This document shows positions 1-7,950 of a stretch of DNA of 18,393 nt, in pieces (positions within the stretch are counted from its first letter, which is position 1; every line of letters starts with the position of its first letter). The translations under genes and the position numbers were made by a program. Origin of the DNA: an uncultured Clostridia bacterium. Its GTDB lineage: Bacteria; Bacillota; Clostridia; Christensenellales; DTU072. Where the stretch lies: the NCBI GenBank assembly GCA_944350065.1, contig CALVOD010000018.1, forward strand, positions 1 through 18,393. The letters run 5' to 3'. The notes beneath the pieces are model-generated. The model was not told the origin of the DNA. It saw nothing but the letters and a program-made list of their open reading frames with translations, and ran no database searches.

Positions 1-143
1 AGCGCCGCAGTCTGCGCGGCGAGCTCCTCGTCGCTCATCGCTTTGTATTTATCGGAAAGTTTCTCTATTTTCTCCGCCGTAACCTCTAACTTCTTTAGTT
101 GACGCTTTTTTTCGCTTTTGAACAGAAAATCTACTAAACCCAT
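1..143 (-). CDS. secA: Preprotein translocase ATPase SecA, N-terminal fragment (cut by window edge)
   Basis: Only the first 47 codons are in the window. The reading frame begins MGLVDFLFKSEKKRQLKKLE and continues through a segment containing KLSDKYKAMSDEELAAQT. This resembles the SecA N-terminal helix and the 'L(S/T)D(E/D)eL..kT' segment that precedes the first nucleotide-binding domain. SecA is the cytosolic motor that drives unfolded preproteins through SecYEG. The ATG at 141-143 is preceded by AGAGGT about 5 nt upstream, which fixes the start. It lies on the same strand as the downstream membrane-biogenesis genes and has its own AT-rich promoter gap. The call rests on a short stretch without the Walker motifs, so a different protein with a SecA-like N-terminus cannot be fully excluded. 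Confidence 0.8.
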   Translation of the reverse strand, partial: MGLVDFLFKSEKKRQLKKLEVTAEKIEKLSDKYKAMSDEELAAQTAA

Positions 144-441
144 TTTTACCTCTTTGCTTATGACGCGCGCAAAGATTGCTCGCACGAGTGTCCGTACGGG
201 CGCGCTCGCATAATAATAAATTATATAAAAAATAAAATCTATAAATATTATATCATAAATATTATCCAACTGCAAGCAATAGTTTATGAAATGACAAAAC
301 AAGTTTAATTTTTCTAAATTGCTTCATTTATAGCATATTTTCGCATTGCATGAAGGGCAAAAATGATTCTTAATATTATAAATATTATATTTATTATTTA
401 GTTGCACATTGCGACAATTTGTTCTATTTATTTGTTTTCAA
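144..441. other. AT-rich intergenic spacer between lgt-like gene and secA
   Basis: No gene is seen. The half nearest secA holds a likely secA promoter (247-275) and a 7-bp direct repeat GCTCGCA around 178-210. The half nearest the lgt-like stop codon is very AT-rich. I see no convincing terminator hairpin with a U-tract after the lgt-like gene. Confidence 0.7.
247..275 (-). promoter_or_regulatory. Probable secA promoter
   Basis: Read on the minus strand: a perfect -10 TATAAT (247-252) lies 17 bp downstream of TTGCAG (270-275), which keeps only the TTG of the -35 consensus. The leader to the secA ATG would be about 100 nt. Confidence 0.5.
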
Positions 442-1248
442 TTATTTCTTTTTCGTTTCCGGCTCGACGATCGGGTGCTCGGCAAGATATGCGCGCCGCT
501 TGTCCCATAATTTCTTCAATACGGGAACGAGCACGATCCCTCCTATAACGAGCAATATCGACCAGAATTGCGAAGGACTTATCCCCGGTACGAACTCCCC
601 TCTGTCGTCGTCGCGGAAATACTCTATCACGAAACGGAATATGCCGTAAAGTATCATATAGAGGGGAAGGTTATAGGGATGCGCTTTTTTCAGATATACG
701 GCGAGTAGTATCCCGAAAACGATAAAAAGGAATACCGCTTCTATAAGATTGGTGGGGATGACCTTCTCGGTGAGCCCGCCCGTCTCGAGGTCCACGAACC
801 GTACTCCGATGGGGCTGTCGGTGGGCTTGCCGTAGCAGCAACCCGCCATAAAACACCCTACTCTGCCGAAGGCGTGGCCTATCAGAATACCGAGGGGGAC
901 GTTGCTTACGATATCCGTCATTTTGCTTTGGTAGCGCTTACGGAAAGCGAAGGCGATAACGACGAAGACCGCCGCGCCGCCTATGAGTCCGCCGTAGAAG
1001 GTGAGCCCGTTATAGCCGAAGCCCGCTTCGGGGTTTTCGATATAGCTGTAAACGGACTGAAACAGCGCCGCGAAGCCGAAGCCCGCCGCCGCGGTAATCA
1101 CTCCGTCCACGGTAATGAAATCTATATAACGGCTTTCGATTTTATCTTTTTTTGCGAGGCACCAGAAGACGATGAAGCAAGCGAGCACGCCCACTCCCAC
1201 CAAAATGCCGTAAAGTGTGATGAAGCCGCCTATTTCGTAAGGATACAC
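442..1248 (-). CDS. Lgt-like membrane protein (prolipoprotein diacylglyceryl transferase family, atypical active site)
   Basis: The 268-residue polytopic protein has the Lgt family length and architecture. Visible family features are the N-terminal TLYGILVG (Y13, equivalent to E. coli Y26), TFYGGLIG (84-90), the signature GRVGCFMAGCCYGKPT (128-143), and RFVIEY with Arg205 and Glu209. Lgt moves diacylglycerol from phosphatidylglycerol to the lipobox Cys of prolipoproteins in the membrane. Here the usual catalytic His is Tyr85, and the Asn and Glu of the classical G-R-x-G-N-F-x-N-x-E signature are both Cys, so activity is uncertain. The start is the GTG at 1246-1248, because a perfect GGAGGT lies 6 nt upstream. 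The frame stays open upstream to 1455, but that would overlap the divergent gene and its promoter. It could be a genuine Cys-rich Lgt subfamily or a paralogue with another lipid substrate. Confidence 0.75.
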   Translation of the reverse strand: MYPYEIGGFITLYGILVGVGVLACFIVFWCLAKKDKIESRYIDFITVDGVITAAAGFGFAALFQSVYSYIENPEAGFGYNGLTFYGGLIGGAAVFVVIAFAFRKRYQSKMTDIVSNVPLGILIGHAFGRVGCFMAGCCYGKPTDSPIGVRFVDLETGGLTEKVIPTNLIEAVFLFIVFGILLAVYLKKAHPYNLPLYMILYGIFRFVIEYFRDDDRGEFVPGISPSQFWSILLVIGGIVLVPVLKKLWDKRRAYLAEHPIVEPETKKK

Positions 1249-1281
1249 GCAATGACCTCCGTAACGAGTTCTATGCAGAAT

Positions 1282-1310
1282 ATTATACAACTTCGTCGAA
1301 GATAATTCAA
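1282..1310 (-). promoter_or_regulatory. Strong sigma-A-type promoter of the lgt-like gene
   Basis: On the minus strand, TTGAAT (1305-1310) and TATAAT (1282-1287) are separated by exactly 17 bp. The leader to the GTG start is about 30 nt and carries GGAGGT. Confidence 0.75.
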
Positions 1311-1337
1311 TAATATTATACGAAAGCGCTTTACGCG

Positions 1338-1346
1338 TGTTATAAT
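1338..1346 (+). promoter_or_regulatory. Extended -10 promoter element of the metallo-beta-lactamase-fold gene
   Basis: TG at 1338-1339, one base, then TATAAT at 1341-1346 gives an extended -10. No good -35 is present at 16-18 bp. It lies 24 nt before the ATG, so the leader would be very short, containing only the AAGGAG ribosome site. Confidence 0.5.
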
Positions 1347-1369
1347 GGTGAAAAGAAAAAGGAGAGACT

Positions 1370-2224
1370 ATGTTCGACAGGAGCAGAAGGAAGCGGCGCG
1401 CAGGATACGACGTCGAAGGTATCGGCGAAGGCGTGTACCGCATAAACGAATACAACGTAGCGAATTGTTATCTGATAATCGGAAGCGAAAAGGCATTGCT
1501 TATCGACACGGGGGCGGGCGTGAACGATTTAAGGAGCGTAATCGCGCCGCTTGTCGGCGAAAAGCCGGTCGAAGCGGCTTTGACGAGCGCGCTGCCGTGG
1601 CACTCGGGCGGCAGAGGACAGTTCGGGAAAATATATTTATCGGAGCGGGAAGCGCCCTTTCTTAAATCGAGCACGCTGTTCGCGCGCAAAAGCTATCTGT
1701 TGAGCCTTAAATTTCTTTTCACGCTGAAAGTGATTAAATTCCGTAATTGCCGATGGGTACGCGGCAGGGAGCCCGAAGCGGCATACGTGGGCGAAGGCGA
1801 CGTTATCGATCTCGGCGGCAAGACGGTGCGCGTATACGAATCGAAAGGGCTGACGCGTGGCGCTCTGAGCTATCTTGCGGTGGAGAACAGACTGCTGTTC
1901 GTAGGCGACACGTACAATCCCTGCACGTATCTCGGTTTACGGCGCGCGGCGAAAACGGAAGAACTCAAAACCACCCTGCAACGCATATTGCGGGGCAAGG
2001 ATTACGACGCGATATACGCCACGCATTTCGTGGCGCCGGTGCCGCGCGACAAGGTGCAGGATGCGGTGGACTGTATCGAAAAAATAGTACGGCATACCAA
2101 CGGACTGCCCCTACCGCACATATCGAGCTATCGCGGATACACCGCGGTGAACTGGGGACACAAGCGCAGGGTGCGCAGACACCGCCCGAAAAAATCGGAA
2201 ATGGCGGAATACGTCGGCGAATAA
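1370..2224 (+). CDS. Metallo-beta-lactamase-fold protein with degenerate metal site (putative pseudoenzyme)
   Basis: The 284-residue protein follows the MBL-fold pattern: CYLIIGSEKALLIDTGAG (33-50), a motif-2 region at 72-81, LLFVGDT (175-181) and YATHF (216-220). In an active enzyme motif 2 reads T-H-x-H-x-D-H-x-G-G. Here it is TSALPWHSGG, so two His and the Asp are gone and only His78 remains. The usual P-G-H-T-P-G motif is KGLTRG (159-164), losing another His. Asp180 and His219 are kept. Typical substrates in this fold include thioesters, phosphodiesters and lactams, but hydrolysis by this protein looks unlikely. The start is supported by AAGGAG about 6 nt before the ATG. The N-terminus (RSRRKRR) and the tail (HKRRVRRHRPKK) are very basic, which could suggest contact with nucleic acid or a membrane. 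The gene diverges from the lgt-like gene. Confidence 0.75.
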   Translation: MFDRSRRKRRAGYDVEGIGEGVYRINEYNVANCYLIIGSEKALLIDTGAGVNDLRSVIAPLVGEKPVEAALTSALPWHSGGRGQFGKIYLSEREAPFLKSSTLFARKSYLLSLKFLFTLKVIKFRNCRWVRGREPEAAYVGEGDVIDLGGKTVRVYESKGLTRGALSYLAVENRLLFVGDTYNPCTYLGLRRAAKTEELKTTLQRILRGKDYDAIYATHFVAPVPRDKVQDAVDCIEKIVRHTNGLPLPHISSYRGYTAVNWGHKRRVRRHRPKKSEMAEYVGE

Positions 2225-2270
2225 GAAAAATTTTAATTCGTATCGTAATTTTGATATTCGGAATTATTAA

Positions 2271-2296
2271 AAAGCTCCCGCTCAGGCGGGAGCTTT
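2271..2296 (-). terminator. Shared hairpin terminator between convergent genes
   Basis: An 11-bp perfect stem (2271-2281 with 2286-2296, loop TCAG) lies between two convergent stop codons. On the minus strand it is followed by TTAATAATT, fitting intrinsic termination of the flavoprotein gene 12 nt after its stop. The plus-strand tail is a weaker T-tract. Confidence 0.8.
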
Positions 2297-2308
2297 CCGA
2301 TTGTCGTT

Positions 2309-3643
2309 TCAAACGCGCTTTTTGCCGGTCACCGCTTTAACGAGCTTTCTTTCCCACCTTTTTACGGCGCGCGGCTCGAATTTCGCGGGAATCCTTTTCG
2401 CTATCGCTATCGCGCGCTTGCCGCGCGTGAGCATCGCGTTTACTTTAAAGAGGGCGGGAAGTTTTTTAAGCCCCGCCGCCTTTACCTTGGCGAGCGCTTC
2501 CTTAACGCCGATATTCAGAAAACGGCCTTTCGCCAGCGCGCAAACGTCGTCGTTCGTAAGCACGTCGGAAACAAGCAACCAACCGAGCAGCTCGTCGGAG
2601 AATTCAAGCACTCCCCTTTTCGTCACGTCCACGCCGCAGTGCTCCGCTCCCGCGGAAAGGAAATACTTCCTCTCGTAATTCCAAAGGTTTCCCGCGGAAG
2701 CGGCTTCGGCGGGGCTCAAGCCTCTTTCCGTCGCGCTTGAGATACACTCGGCGAGTATGTCGGCGGCTAAAAGAGAGGCGGCGATGCCGCTTCCGAGCAT
2801 GGGTACCGTCATATACGCCGCGTCGCCTATCGCGGCGTATCCGTCCGCGACCATTCGGGTGGCGGGATACCTTACCGGTATGCGGTATATGCCGCCACCG
2901 CGCGTTACGCGCTCCCCTACCGTTACATTTTCCTCCGCGAGCTTTTCCAAAGCGCGCATAAGAACTTCTTTGCTCATTCCGCCCGGTCTGCCCGCCAATA
3001 CGTCCACCTCGTCGCCATCCTGTATCGCCCAGGCGATCCCCCGCTCTCCTAAATGCTTCAAATAAACTTTGTTCGTGTACACCGCTTCGGGCGCGCCCTT
3101 TCTTTTCTCGCAAAAAGCGCGGTATACCGCGAATATCTCCTCCCCGTCGTGCACGGTTATTTCGGGAACGTCCTTCTTCAGAACGGAATCGACGCCGAGC
3201 GAATCTATCACTAAGTCGGCGTAAACCCTTTCGCCGTTCACCGTTATGCCAACAACGCGCCCGTTTTCTCTCACGGCGCCCTCGACTTGCGAGGAAAATC
3301 TCACTTCGGCGTATCGCGCCGCCCGCGCGTAAAGCTCCGCGTTAAGCTCCCTTCTCCATACCGAAAAATCGGCTTTTTCGGGGGCTTCGTACATACGGCG
3401 CACCGCGCCGTCCGGAGTCACGAACGTCCAGTTTTTCTTGCGGAAACTGCCTTTAGGGACCTCTATCCCCGCTCTTTCGAAAGCCTCCGGCTGAACGTCG
3501 TCGTGCCAGGGATAACGCATATCGTCTAACGACTCCGCCCTCTCGTAAACGATCGCTTCCGCGCCCGCTTTCCCGAGCGCCGCCGCCACCGCGAGCCCGC
3601 CTATGCCCGCTCCCGCGACTATCGCTTTGAAACGCTTCTCCAT
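2309..3643 (-). CDS. FAD-dependent oxidoreductase, geranylgeranyl-reductase/FixC-like
   Basis: The 444-residue protein has a Rossmann FAD site: GAGIGG at 11-16 followed by the acidic strand end at Glu34 in VYERAE. The second family motif is AAIGDAAYMTVPMLGSGI (271-288), where the Asp contacts the FAD ribityl chain. A DSLGVDS segment (147-153) stands at the place of the D-x-A-G-x-x-S motif. These features match the FixC/geranylgeranyl reductase-type flavoprotein group, which reduces or hydroxylates lipid or aromatic substrates; the substrate cannot be told from sequence. There is no signal peptide or clear membrane segment. The C-terminal roughly 90 residues are Lys/Arg-rich. The start ATG has a GGAGGT 6-7 nt upstream. 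The gene has its own promoter and is convergent with the MBL-fold gene, so it is probably monocistronic. Confidence 0.8.
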   Translation of the reverse strand: MEKRFKAIVAGAGIGGLAVAAALGKAGAEAIVYERAESLDDMRYPWHDDVQPEAFERAGIEVPKGSFRKKNWTFVTPDGAVRRMYEAPEKADFSVWRRELNAELYARAARYAEVRFSSQVEGAVRENGRVVGITVNGERVYADLVIDSLGVDSVLKKDVPEITVHDGEEIFAVYRAFCEKRKGAPEAVYTNKVYLKHLGERGIAWAIQDGDEVDVLAGRPGGMSKEVLMRALEKLAEENVTVGERVTRGGGIYRIPVRYPATRMVADGYAAIGDAAYMTVPMLGSGIAASLLAADILAECISSATERGLSPAEAASAGNLWNYERKYFLSAGAEHCGVDVTKRGVLEFSDELLGWLLVSDVLTNDDVCALAKGRFLNIGVKEALAKVKAAGLKKLPALFKVNAMLTRGKRAIAIAKRIPAKFEPRAVKRWERKLVKAVTGKKRV

Positions 3644-3681
3644 TCCTACCTCCGTAAATTAGTGAAAATCGTTACGTTTGA

Positions 3682-3710
3682 ATTTTACTATGTTCCGAAA
3701 AATTTTTCAA
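3682..3710 (-). promoter_or_regulatory. Promoter of the flavoprotein gene
   Basis: On the minus strand, TTGAAA (3705-3710), a 17-bp spacer and TAAAAT (3682-3687) precede the ATG by about 38 nt. Both boxes match the sigma-A consensus at five of six positions. Confidence 0.7.
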
Positions 3711-3750
3711 GGCTCGCGTTAAGCGCTTTGCTTCGGTATCGCTTGGTTAA

Positions 3751-3774
3751 ATAAAAAACGGCTCAAAGAGCCGT
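3751..3774 (-). terminator. Intrinsic terminator of the rpmH-mnmG operon
   Basis: The stem ACGGCTC (3758-3764) pairs with GAGCCGT (3768-3774) around a 3-nt loop. On the minus strand it is followed directly by TTTTTAT. It sits 25 nt after the mnmG stop, so the operon ends here and does not continue into rsmG as in many Bacillota. Confidence 0.85.
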
Positions 3775-3799
3775 AAGCAGGAAAAATAATTATTTCTTT

Positions 3800-5704
3800 C
3801 TATTCGCCGTCCTTTCCGTCCGCCGCTTTTTTCGCGCCCGCGGCTTTCGCCGCTTCCCGCTTCCTCAGCCACAGCAAAAGCACCGTTATGTCCGCCGAAT
3901 TCACCCCGCTTATGCGCGCCGCCTGCGCTACCGTCAAAGGCTTCACCGCGTCGAGCTTCTGGCGCGCTTCCAGCCTTATCCCGTCTATCTTCGAATAGTC
4001 TATGTCGGGGGTAAGCGCCTTTTCTTCCATTCTCTGCGCTTCGCGTATCGTGCGCTGTTCCTTGACGAGGTAGCCTTCGTACTTTATCTCCGTCGCCACG
4101 TTGAAAAACGCGTCGTACGAATATTTGTCAAATTCGTTGTCGACGGCTATTAGGTCGCTTCCGTTAAGCCTTCCGCGCCTCAGTATCTCCTCGCCGCTTA
4201 TGCTCGTTTTCGGCACGCTTTCGCCCTTCGCCGTAAAGACTTCCTCTACCTCTTCCGGCTTGTAACGGCGTTTAAGCGCCTTGCGGATATCTTCGATTTC
4301 GGCAACCTTTTTCAAATATTTGGAATACCTTTCGTCGTCTACCGTGCCGAGCTCCCTGCCTATTGCGGTGAGCCTGAGATCGGCGTTGTCCTGCCTTAAA
4401 TGCAATCTGTATTCGGCGCGGGAAGTCATCATTCTGTACGGCTCCTCCGTACCCTTCGTCACGAGGTCGTCGATAAGAACGCCTATATAAGACTCGTCCC
4501 TACGCATTACGAAAGGCTCTTTCCCGTCGAGGTAACGCGAAGCGTTTATACCCGCGACAAGTCCCTGCGCCGCCGCTTCCTCATAGCCGCTGCTTCCGTT
4601 GATCTGACCTGCGGAATACAGTCCTTTGTATTTTTTCACGCCGAGAGCTGCGTTCAGTTCGAGGGGGTTGAGGCAGTCGTATTCTATCGCGTAGCCGTAG
4701 CGCGTTATTTTCGCGTTCTCGAGCCCGCGTATAGAATGTACCATCTCCTCCTGCACGTCGTAAGGAAGGGAGGTGCTCAAACCCTGCGCGTACATTTCCT
4801 CGGTGTCCGCGCCCTCCGGCTCTATGAATACCTGATGCCTTTCCTTATCCGCGAAGCGCACCACTTTCGTCTCTATCGAAGGGCAGTATCGCGGTCCCAC
4901 GCCGCTTATCTCGCCGTTATACATAGGCGCGCGGTCGAGATTATCCAATATTATTTTATGCGTGCGCGCGTTCGTATATGTGAGCCAGCAGTTCATATCG
5001 TTGCGCACGTTGCCTTCCGTGAGCATCGAAAATGCCGGCAAGCCCTCCTCCCCGGGCTGTACCTCCATAACGGAATAATCTATCGAGGACGACAGTATGC
5101 GCATCGGCGTACCCGTTTTGAAGCGCCTTATGTCGAGCCCCAACGCGAGAAGACTGCCCGTAAGCGCCGAGCTTTTCATAAAGCCCGCAGGTCCCGTCGC
5201 GCGCACGTATTCGCCCGTTATTATCCTTGCGTCGAGGTATACGCCCGTGGCAAGCACCACCGCTCGCGCGCGGTAAACTTTGCCGAGCGCGGTCCTGACG
5301 CCCGCTACCTCGCCGTTTTCGACGAGTATCTCCGACGCTTCCGCTTCCGTGATGTCGAGACCCGCGGTGCGCTCGAGCGCCCTTTTCATCAGCCTGTGGT
5401 AGAGATTTTTGTCCACCTGCGCCCTTAAACTGTGTACCGCGGGTCCGTTGCCCGCGTTGAGCATTCTGCGCTGTATCGTCGCTTTGTCCGCTATTTCTCC
5501 CATTATGCCGCCCAGGGCGTCCACTTCCTTGACGAGATGACCTTTCGCCGTGCCGCCCACGTTCGGATTGCACGCCATAAAAGCCACCGCCTCCAAAGAC
5601 AGCGACAAAAGCAAAGTCTTTTTGCCCGTTTTTGCAAGTACGTGCGCAGCCTCCGCTCCCGCGTGCCCCGCGCCTATAACTATCGCGTCGTATTCTCCGT
5701 TCAC
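3800..5704 (-). CDS. mnmG: tRNA uridine-5-carboxymethylaminomethyl modification enzyme MnmG (GidA)
   Basis: The 634-residue length is usual for MnmG. The N-terminus has the FAD site GAGHAGAEAA (11-20), then CNPNVGGTAKGHLVKEVDAL (45-64), a hallmark of the family. The central segment GPRYCPSIETKVVRF with the nearby FIEPEG is also diagnostic, and the C-terminal helical domain carries the R-x-x-G-R pattern in EEILRRGRLNG. With MnmE it installs the cmnm5 or nm5 group on wobble U34 of certain tRNAs, using FAD, NADH and a methylene-tetrahydrofolate-derived carbon. The start is a GTG (5702-5704), with AGGT 8 nt upstream inside the end of mnmE. Only 2 nt separate it from the mnmE stop, so the two partners are probably translationally coupled. 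The gene is last in the operon. Confidence 0.97.
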   Translation of the reverse strand: MNGEYDAIVIGAGHAGAEAAHVLAKTGKKTLLLSLSLEAVAFMACNPNVGGTAKGHLVKEVDALGGIMGEIADKATIQRRMLNAGNGPAVHSLRAQVDKNLYHRLMKRALERTAGLDITEAEASEILVENGEVAGVRTALGKVYRARAVVLATGVYLDARIITGEYVRATGPAGFMKSSALTGSLLALGLDIRRFKTGTPMRILSSSIDYSVMEVQPGEEGLPAFSMLTEGNVRNDMNCWLTYTNARTHKIILDNLDRAPMYNGEISGVGPRYCPSIETKVVRFADKERHQVFIEPEGADTEEMYAQGLSTSLPYDVQEEMVHSIRGLENAKITRYGYAIEYDCLNPLELNAALGVKKYKGLYSAGQINGSSGYEEAAAQGLVAGINASRYLDGKEPFVMRRDESYIGVLIDDLVTKGTEEPYRMMTSRAEYRLHLRQDNADLRLTAIGRELGTVDDERYSKYLKKVAEIEDIRKALKRRYKPEEVEEVFTAKGESVPKTSISGEEILRRGRLNGSDLIAVDNEFDKYSYDAFFNVATEIKYEGYLVKEQRTIREAQRMEEKALTPDIDYSKIDGIRLEARQKLDAVKPLTVAQAARISGVNSADITVLLLWLRKREAAKAAGAKKAADGKDGE

Positions 5705-5706
5705 TT

Positions 5707-7032
5707 CTATTTACCTACGCAGAATCTCGAAAAAATTTCGTCCACCACGCTCTCCGCCACGTCCTCTCCGGTCAGCGCGCACAGCTCCGCCCACGCCGCC
5801 TTGACGTCCACGGCAAGACAGTCGAGCCCCGTTTCGTCCATAGCTTCGAGCGCCGCCTCTACGTGCTCCGCCGCCGCTTTTACCGCGTATATCTGCCTTT
5901 CGCGGGTGAGTATCGGCGTTTCGAGCCTCTTTTTCAATTCCAGCTTTTCGCTTATAAGCGCCGTAAGCTCGTCGATATTGCCGCCCGTCTTCGCCTCGGT
6001 CACGATGTCTGCTTCCCTCGGATAGCGCGCCACGTCCCCTTTATTCGCCACGCGGATATGCTTTTTATGCTTTATCTTCTCGTACAGCGCCCGTTCTTCG
6101 GCGCTCTCCGGAACGGACAGATCGGTCACGAAAAGCACCAGATCGGCGCCTTCTATCGCGCGCTCCGCGCGTGAGATACCTATCTTTTCCACTTCGTCGC
6201 CGCCGTCGCGTATCCCCGCCGTGTCCGATACGTTCACGCTCACGCCTTCGAGTTCGAAGCTCTCCCGCAATACGTCCCGCGTCGTCCCCGCCACGTCCGT
6301 TACTATGGCGCGATCGTCTTTGAGCAAAGCGTTCATCAGGCTCGATTTACCGACGTTGGTAAGTCCCGCGAGCACAAGGCTCGCGCCCTCTTTCAAAAGC
6401 CGCCTGTTTTTGCTTCCCTCGTAAAGATCGTCAAGTTCTTTTTTCGCGCGCGTGAGAGCGGCGCGTATTAGCGGGGCGTTGTCTTCCGTCAGCTCCTCAG
6501 GATAATCGAGCACCGCGTCGATATTCGCCGCCGCTTCCAGCAAAAGCTCCTTCACCCGCTCGACGCCCCTGCTGACTTCGCCGCCCATCATGCGGTACGC
6601 CTGCATCGCTTCGGCTTCCGAGCCCGCGGTTATCATGTCTTCTATGCCTTCGGCTTCCGCAAGATCGAGTTTACCGTTGAGGTACGCCCTTTTAGTGAAT
6701 TCGCCGGGAAGCGCGGGTCGCGCGCCGAGCGCGACGAGCCTTCTCAAAAGCCCTTCCGTTATCACCTTGCCGCCGTGTAAATGGAATTCGACGACGTCTT
6801 CCCCCGTATACGATTTAGGCGCTTTGCAATACATACAAAACGCCCTGTCAGCGAATTTACCGGCATCCGCTTTGCCGAGATACATTTTATAAGGCTCCGC
6901 GCTCGCGGCGCTCCACCCCTTCGCGGTAAATACTTTCGCCGCGATGGCGAGCGCTTCTTCTCCGCTCAGTCTTATGATTCCTACCGCCGCCGTACCGCTT
7001 GCGGTCGCCGGCGCGACTATGGTGTCCTTCAT
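5707..7032 (-). CDS. mnmE: tRNA modification GTPase MnmE (TrmE)
   Basis: This 441-residue protein shows the full MnmE layout. The N-terminal tetrahydrofolate-binding domain begins MKDTIVAPATASGTAAVGII, and a helical domain holds an inserted Ras-like G domain. The G motifs are GLTNVGKS (G1, 223-230), TTRD (250-253), DTAG (G3, 270-273) and NKGD (G4, 330-333). The C-terminus FCVGK keeps the conserved Cys of the F-C-(I/V)-G-K motif. It works as a dimer with MnmG on tRNA wobble uridines, and GTP hydrolysis drives the reaction. The start is placed by homology, because no strong Shine-Dalgarno lies close to it; AGAGAA is about 17 nt away. It begins 21 nt after khpB and ends 2 nt before mnmG. Confidence 0.97.
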   Translation of the reverse strand: MKDTIVAPATASGTAAVGIIRLSGEEALAIAAKVFTAKGWSAASAEPYKMYLGKADAGKFADRAFCMYCKAPKSYTGEDVVEFHLHGGKVITEGLLRRLVALGARPALPGEFTKRAYLNGKLDLAEAEGIEDMITAGSEAEAMQAYRMMGGEVSRGVERVKELLLEAAANIDAVLDYPEELTEDNAPLIRAALTRAKKELDDLYEGSKNRRLLKEGASLVLAGLTNVGKSSLMNALLKDDRAIVTDVAGTTRDVLRESFELEGVSVNVSDTAGIRDGGDEVEKIGISRAERAIEGADLVLFVTDLSVPESAEERALYEKIKHKKHIRVANKGDVARYPREADIVTEAKTGGNIDELTALISEKLELKKRLETPILTRERQIYAVKAAAEHVEAALEAMDETGLDCLAVDVKAAWAELCALTGEDVAESVVDEIFSRFCVGK

Positions 7033-7053
7033 TACGGAAAAATTATTTTCTCT

Positions 7054-7902
7054 TTAATAAGGCTTTTTGGAAGGCGCGCCGTAGGTCTTCGTCTTTACGG
7101 CTCCTTTTTTACGGAATTTCGCGCTCGTGCCGTAGGTCATCTGCGGAGCCGCGTCCTCCGTCGTTTCGCGCGCTCTGCGCGCTCTCGGCGCGTTTTCGCT
7201 CTTAGGTATTATCACCACATGCCGGTAGTTGCCTTCCCCTTCCGATTCGGTGCGAACGAATTTGTCGTTCTGTAGCGCCGTGTGTATCACCCTGCGTTCG
7301 AAAGGATTCATCGCCTCGAGCGACACCCTTCTTCCGGTACGCGCCGCCTTGCGCGCCAGACGCATGGCGAGGTTGGTCAGCGTTTCGTTCCTCTTTTTGC
7401 GGTAATTCTCGGCGTCGAGAGAAACTCTTATGAATTCCTTTACGGAATTGTTCGCTATCCATAACGCCATATATTGCACCGCGTCGAGCACGTCGCCTCT
7501 GTAGCCTATTATCGAACCGGCGCCCTTACCGCTTATGCGCACGTCTATCTCCTCGCCTTCGCGGGTGACTTCGGCGGTGCAATCGAGCCTCATTTCTTCG
7601 AGCAATCCGTCTATAAAGGCGCGCACTCTCTCTTCCGCCGACGCGCATTCTTCTTCGGTAAGCGCCACTTTCACGCCTTCTTCGGCGACTTCTTCCTCAA
7701 CGGTCGCGCTCTCTTCTACGGCGACGTCCGCTTCCGCTTCGATTTTTTCCTTCACGGTTATCTCCACGCTGGGTTTCGTGAAAAATCCCCCTTTGCTCTT
7801 TACTTTAATTTCCGCTTCTTCCTCGGTGATGCCGAGCGCCGCGAGTCCCTTTTCTATCGCGTCCTGCACGCTCGAACCTTCAAATACGTTTCCTTTCTTC
7901 AT
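7054..7902 (-). CDS. khpB: RNA-binding protein KhpB/Jag (SpoIIIJ-associated protein, EloR)
   Basis: The 282-residue protein has three recognisable parts. Residues 4-52 form a Jag-N domain (FEGSSVQDAIEKGLAALGI and a KSKGGFF loop). A Glu-rich linker follows at about 53-90. A KH type-II domain (about 95-165) has its GYRG loop at 133-136, and an R3H domain has the R-x3-H pair Arg203 and His207. Family members bind RNA and, in streptococci, control cell elongation together with KhpA. The gene sits just after yidC, as in most Bacillota. The tail of about 45 residues after the R3H domain is basic and Tyr/Lys-rich, longer than in many homologues. AAAGGAG 6 nt upstream supports the ATG. Confidence 0.93.
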   Translation of the reverse strand: MKKGNVFEGSSVQDAIEKGLAALGITEEEAEIKVKSKGGFFTKPSVEITVKEKIEAEADVAVEESATVEEEVAEEGVKVALTEEECASAEERVRAFIDGLLEEMRLDCTAEVTREGEEIDVRISGKGAGSIIGYRGDVLDAVQYMALWIANNSVKEFIRVSLDAENYRKKRNETLTNLAMRLARKAARTGRRVSLEAMNPFERRVIHTALQNDKFVRTESEGEGNYRHVVIIPKSENAPRARRARETTEDAAPQMTYGTSAKFRKKGAVKTKTYGAPSKKPY

Positions 7903-7950
7903 CGCTTACTCCTTTTTCCCTGTTCCCCCTTCTCCGCGTTCGACGCACCG

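Noticed and set aside
1249..1455. Upstream extension of the lgt-like gene
   Set aside because: It would overlap the divergent gene and both promoters, whereas the GTG at 1248 has a perfect ribosome site.
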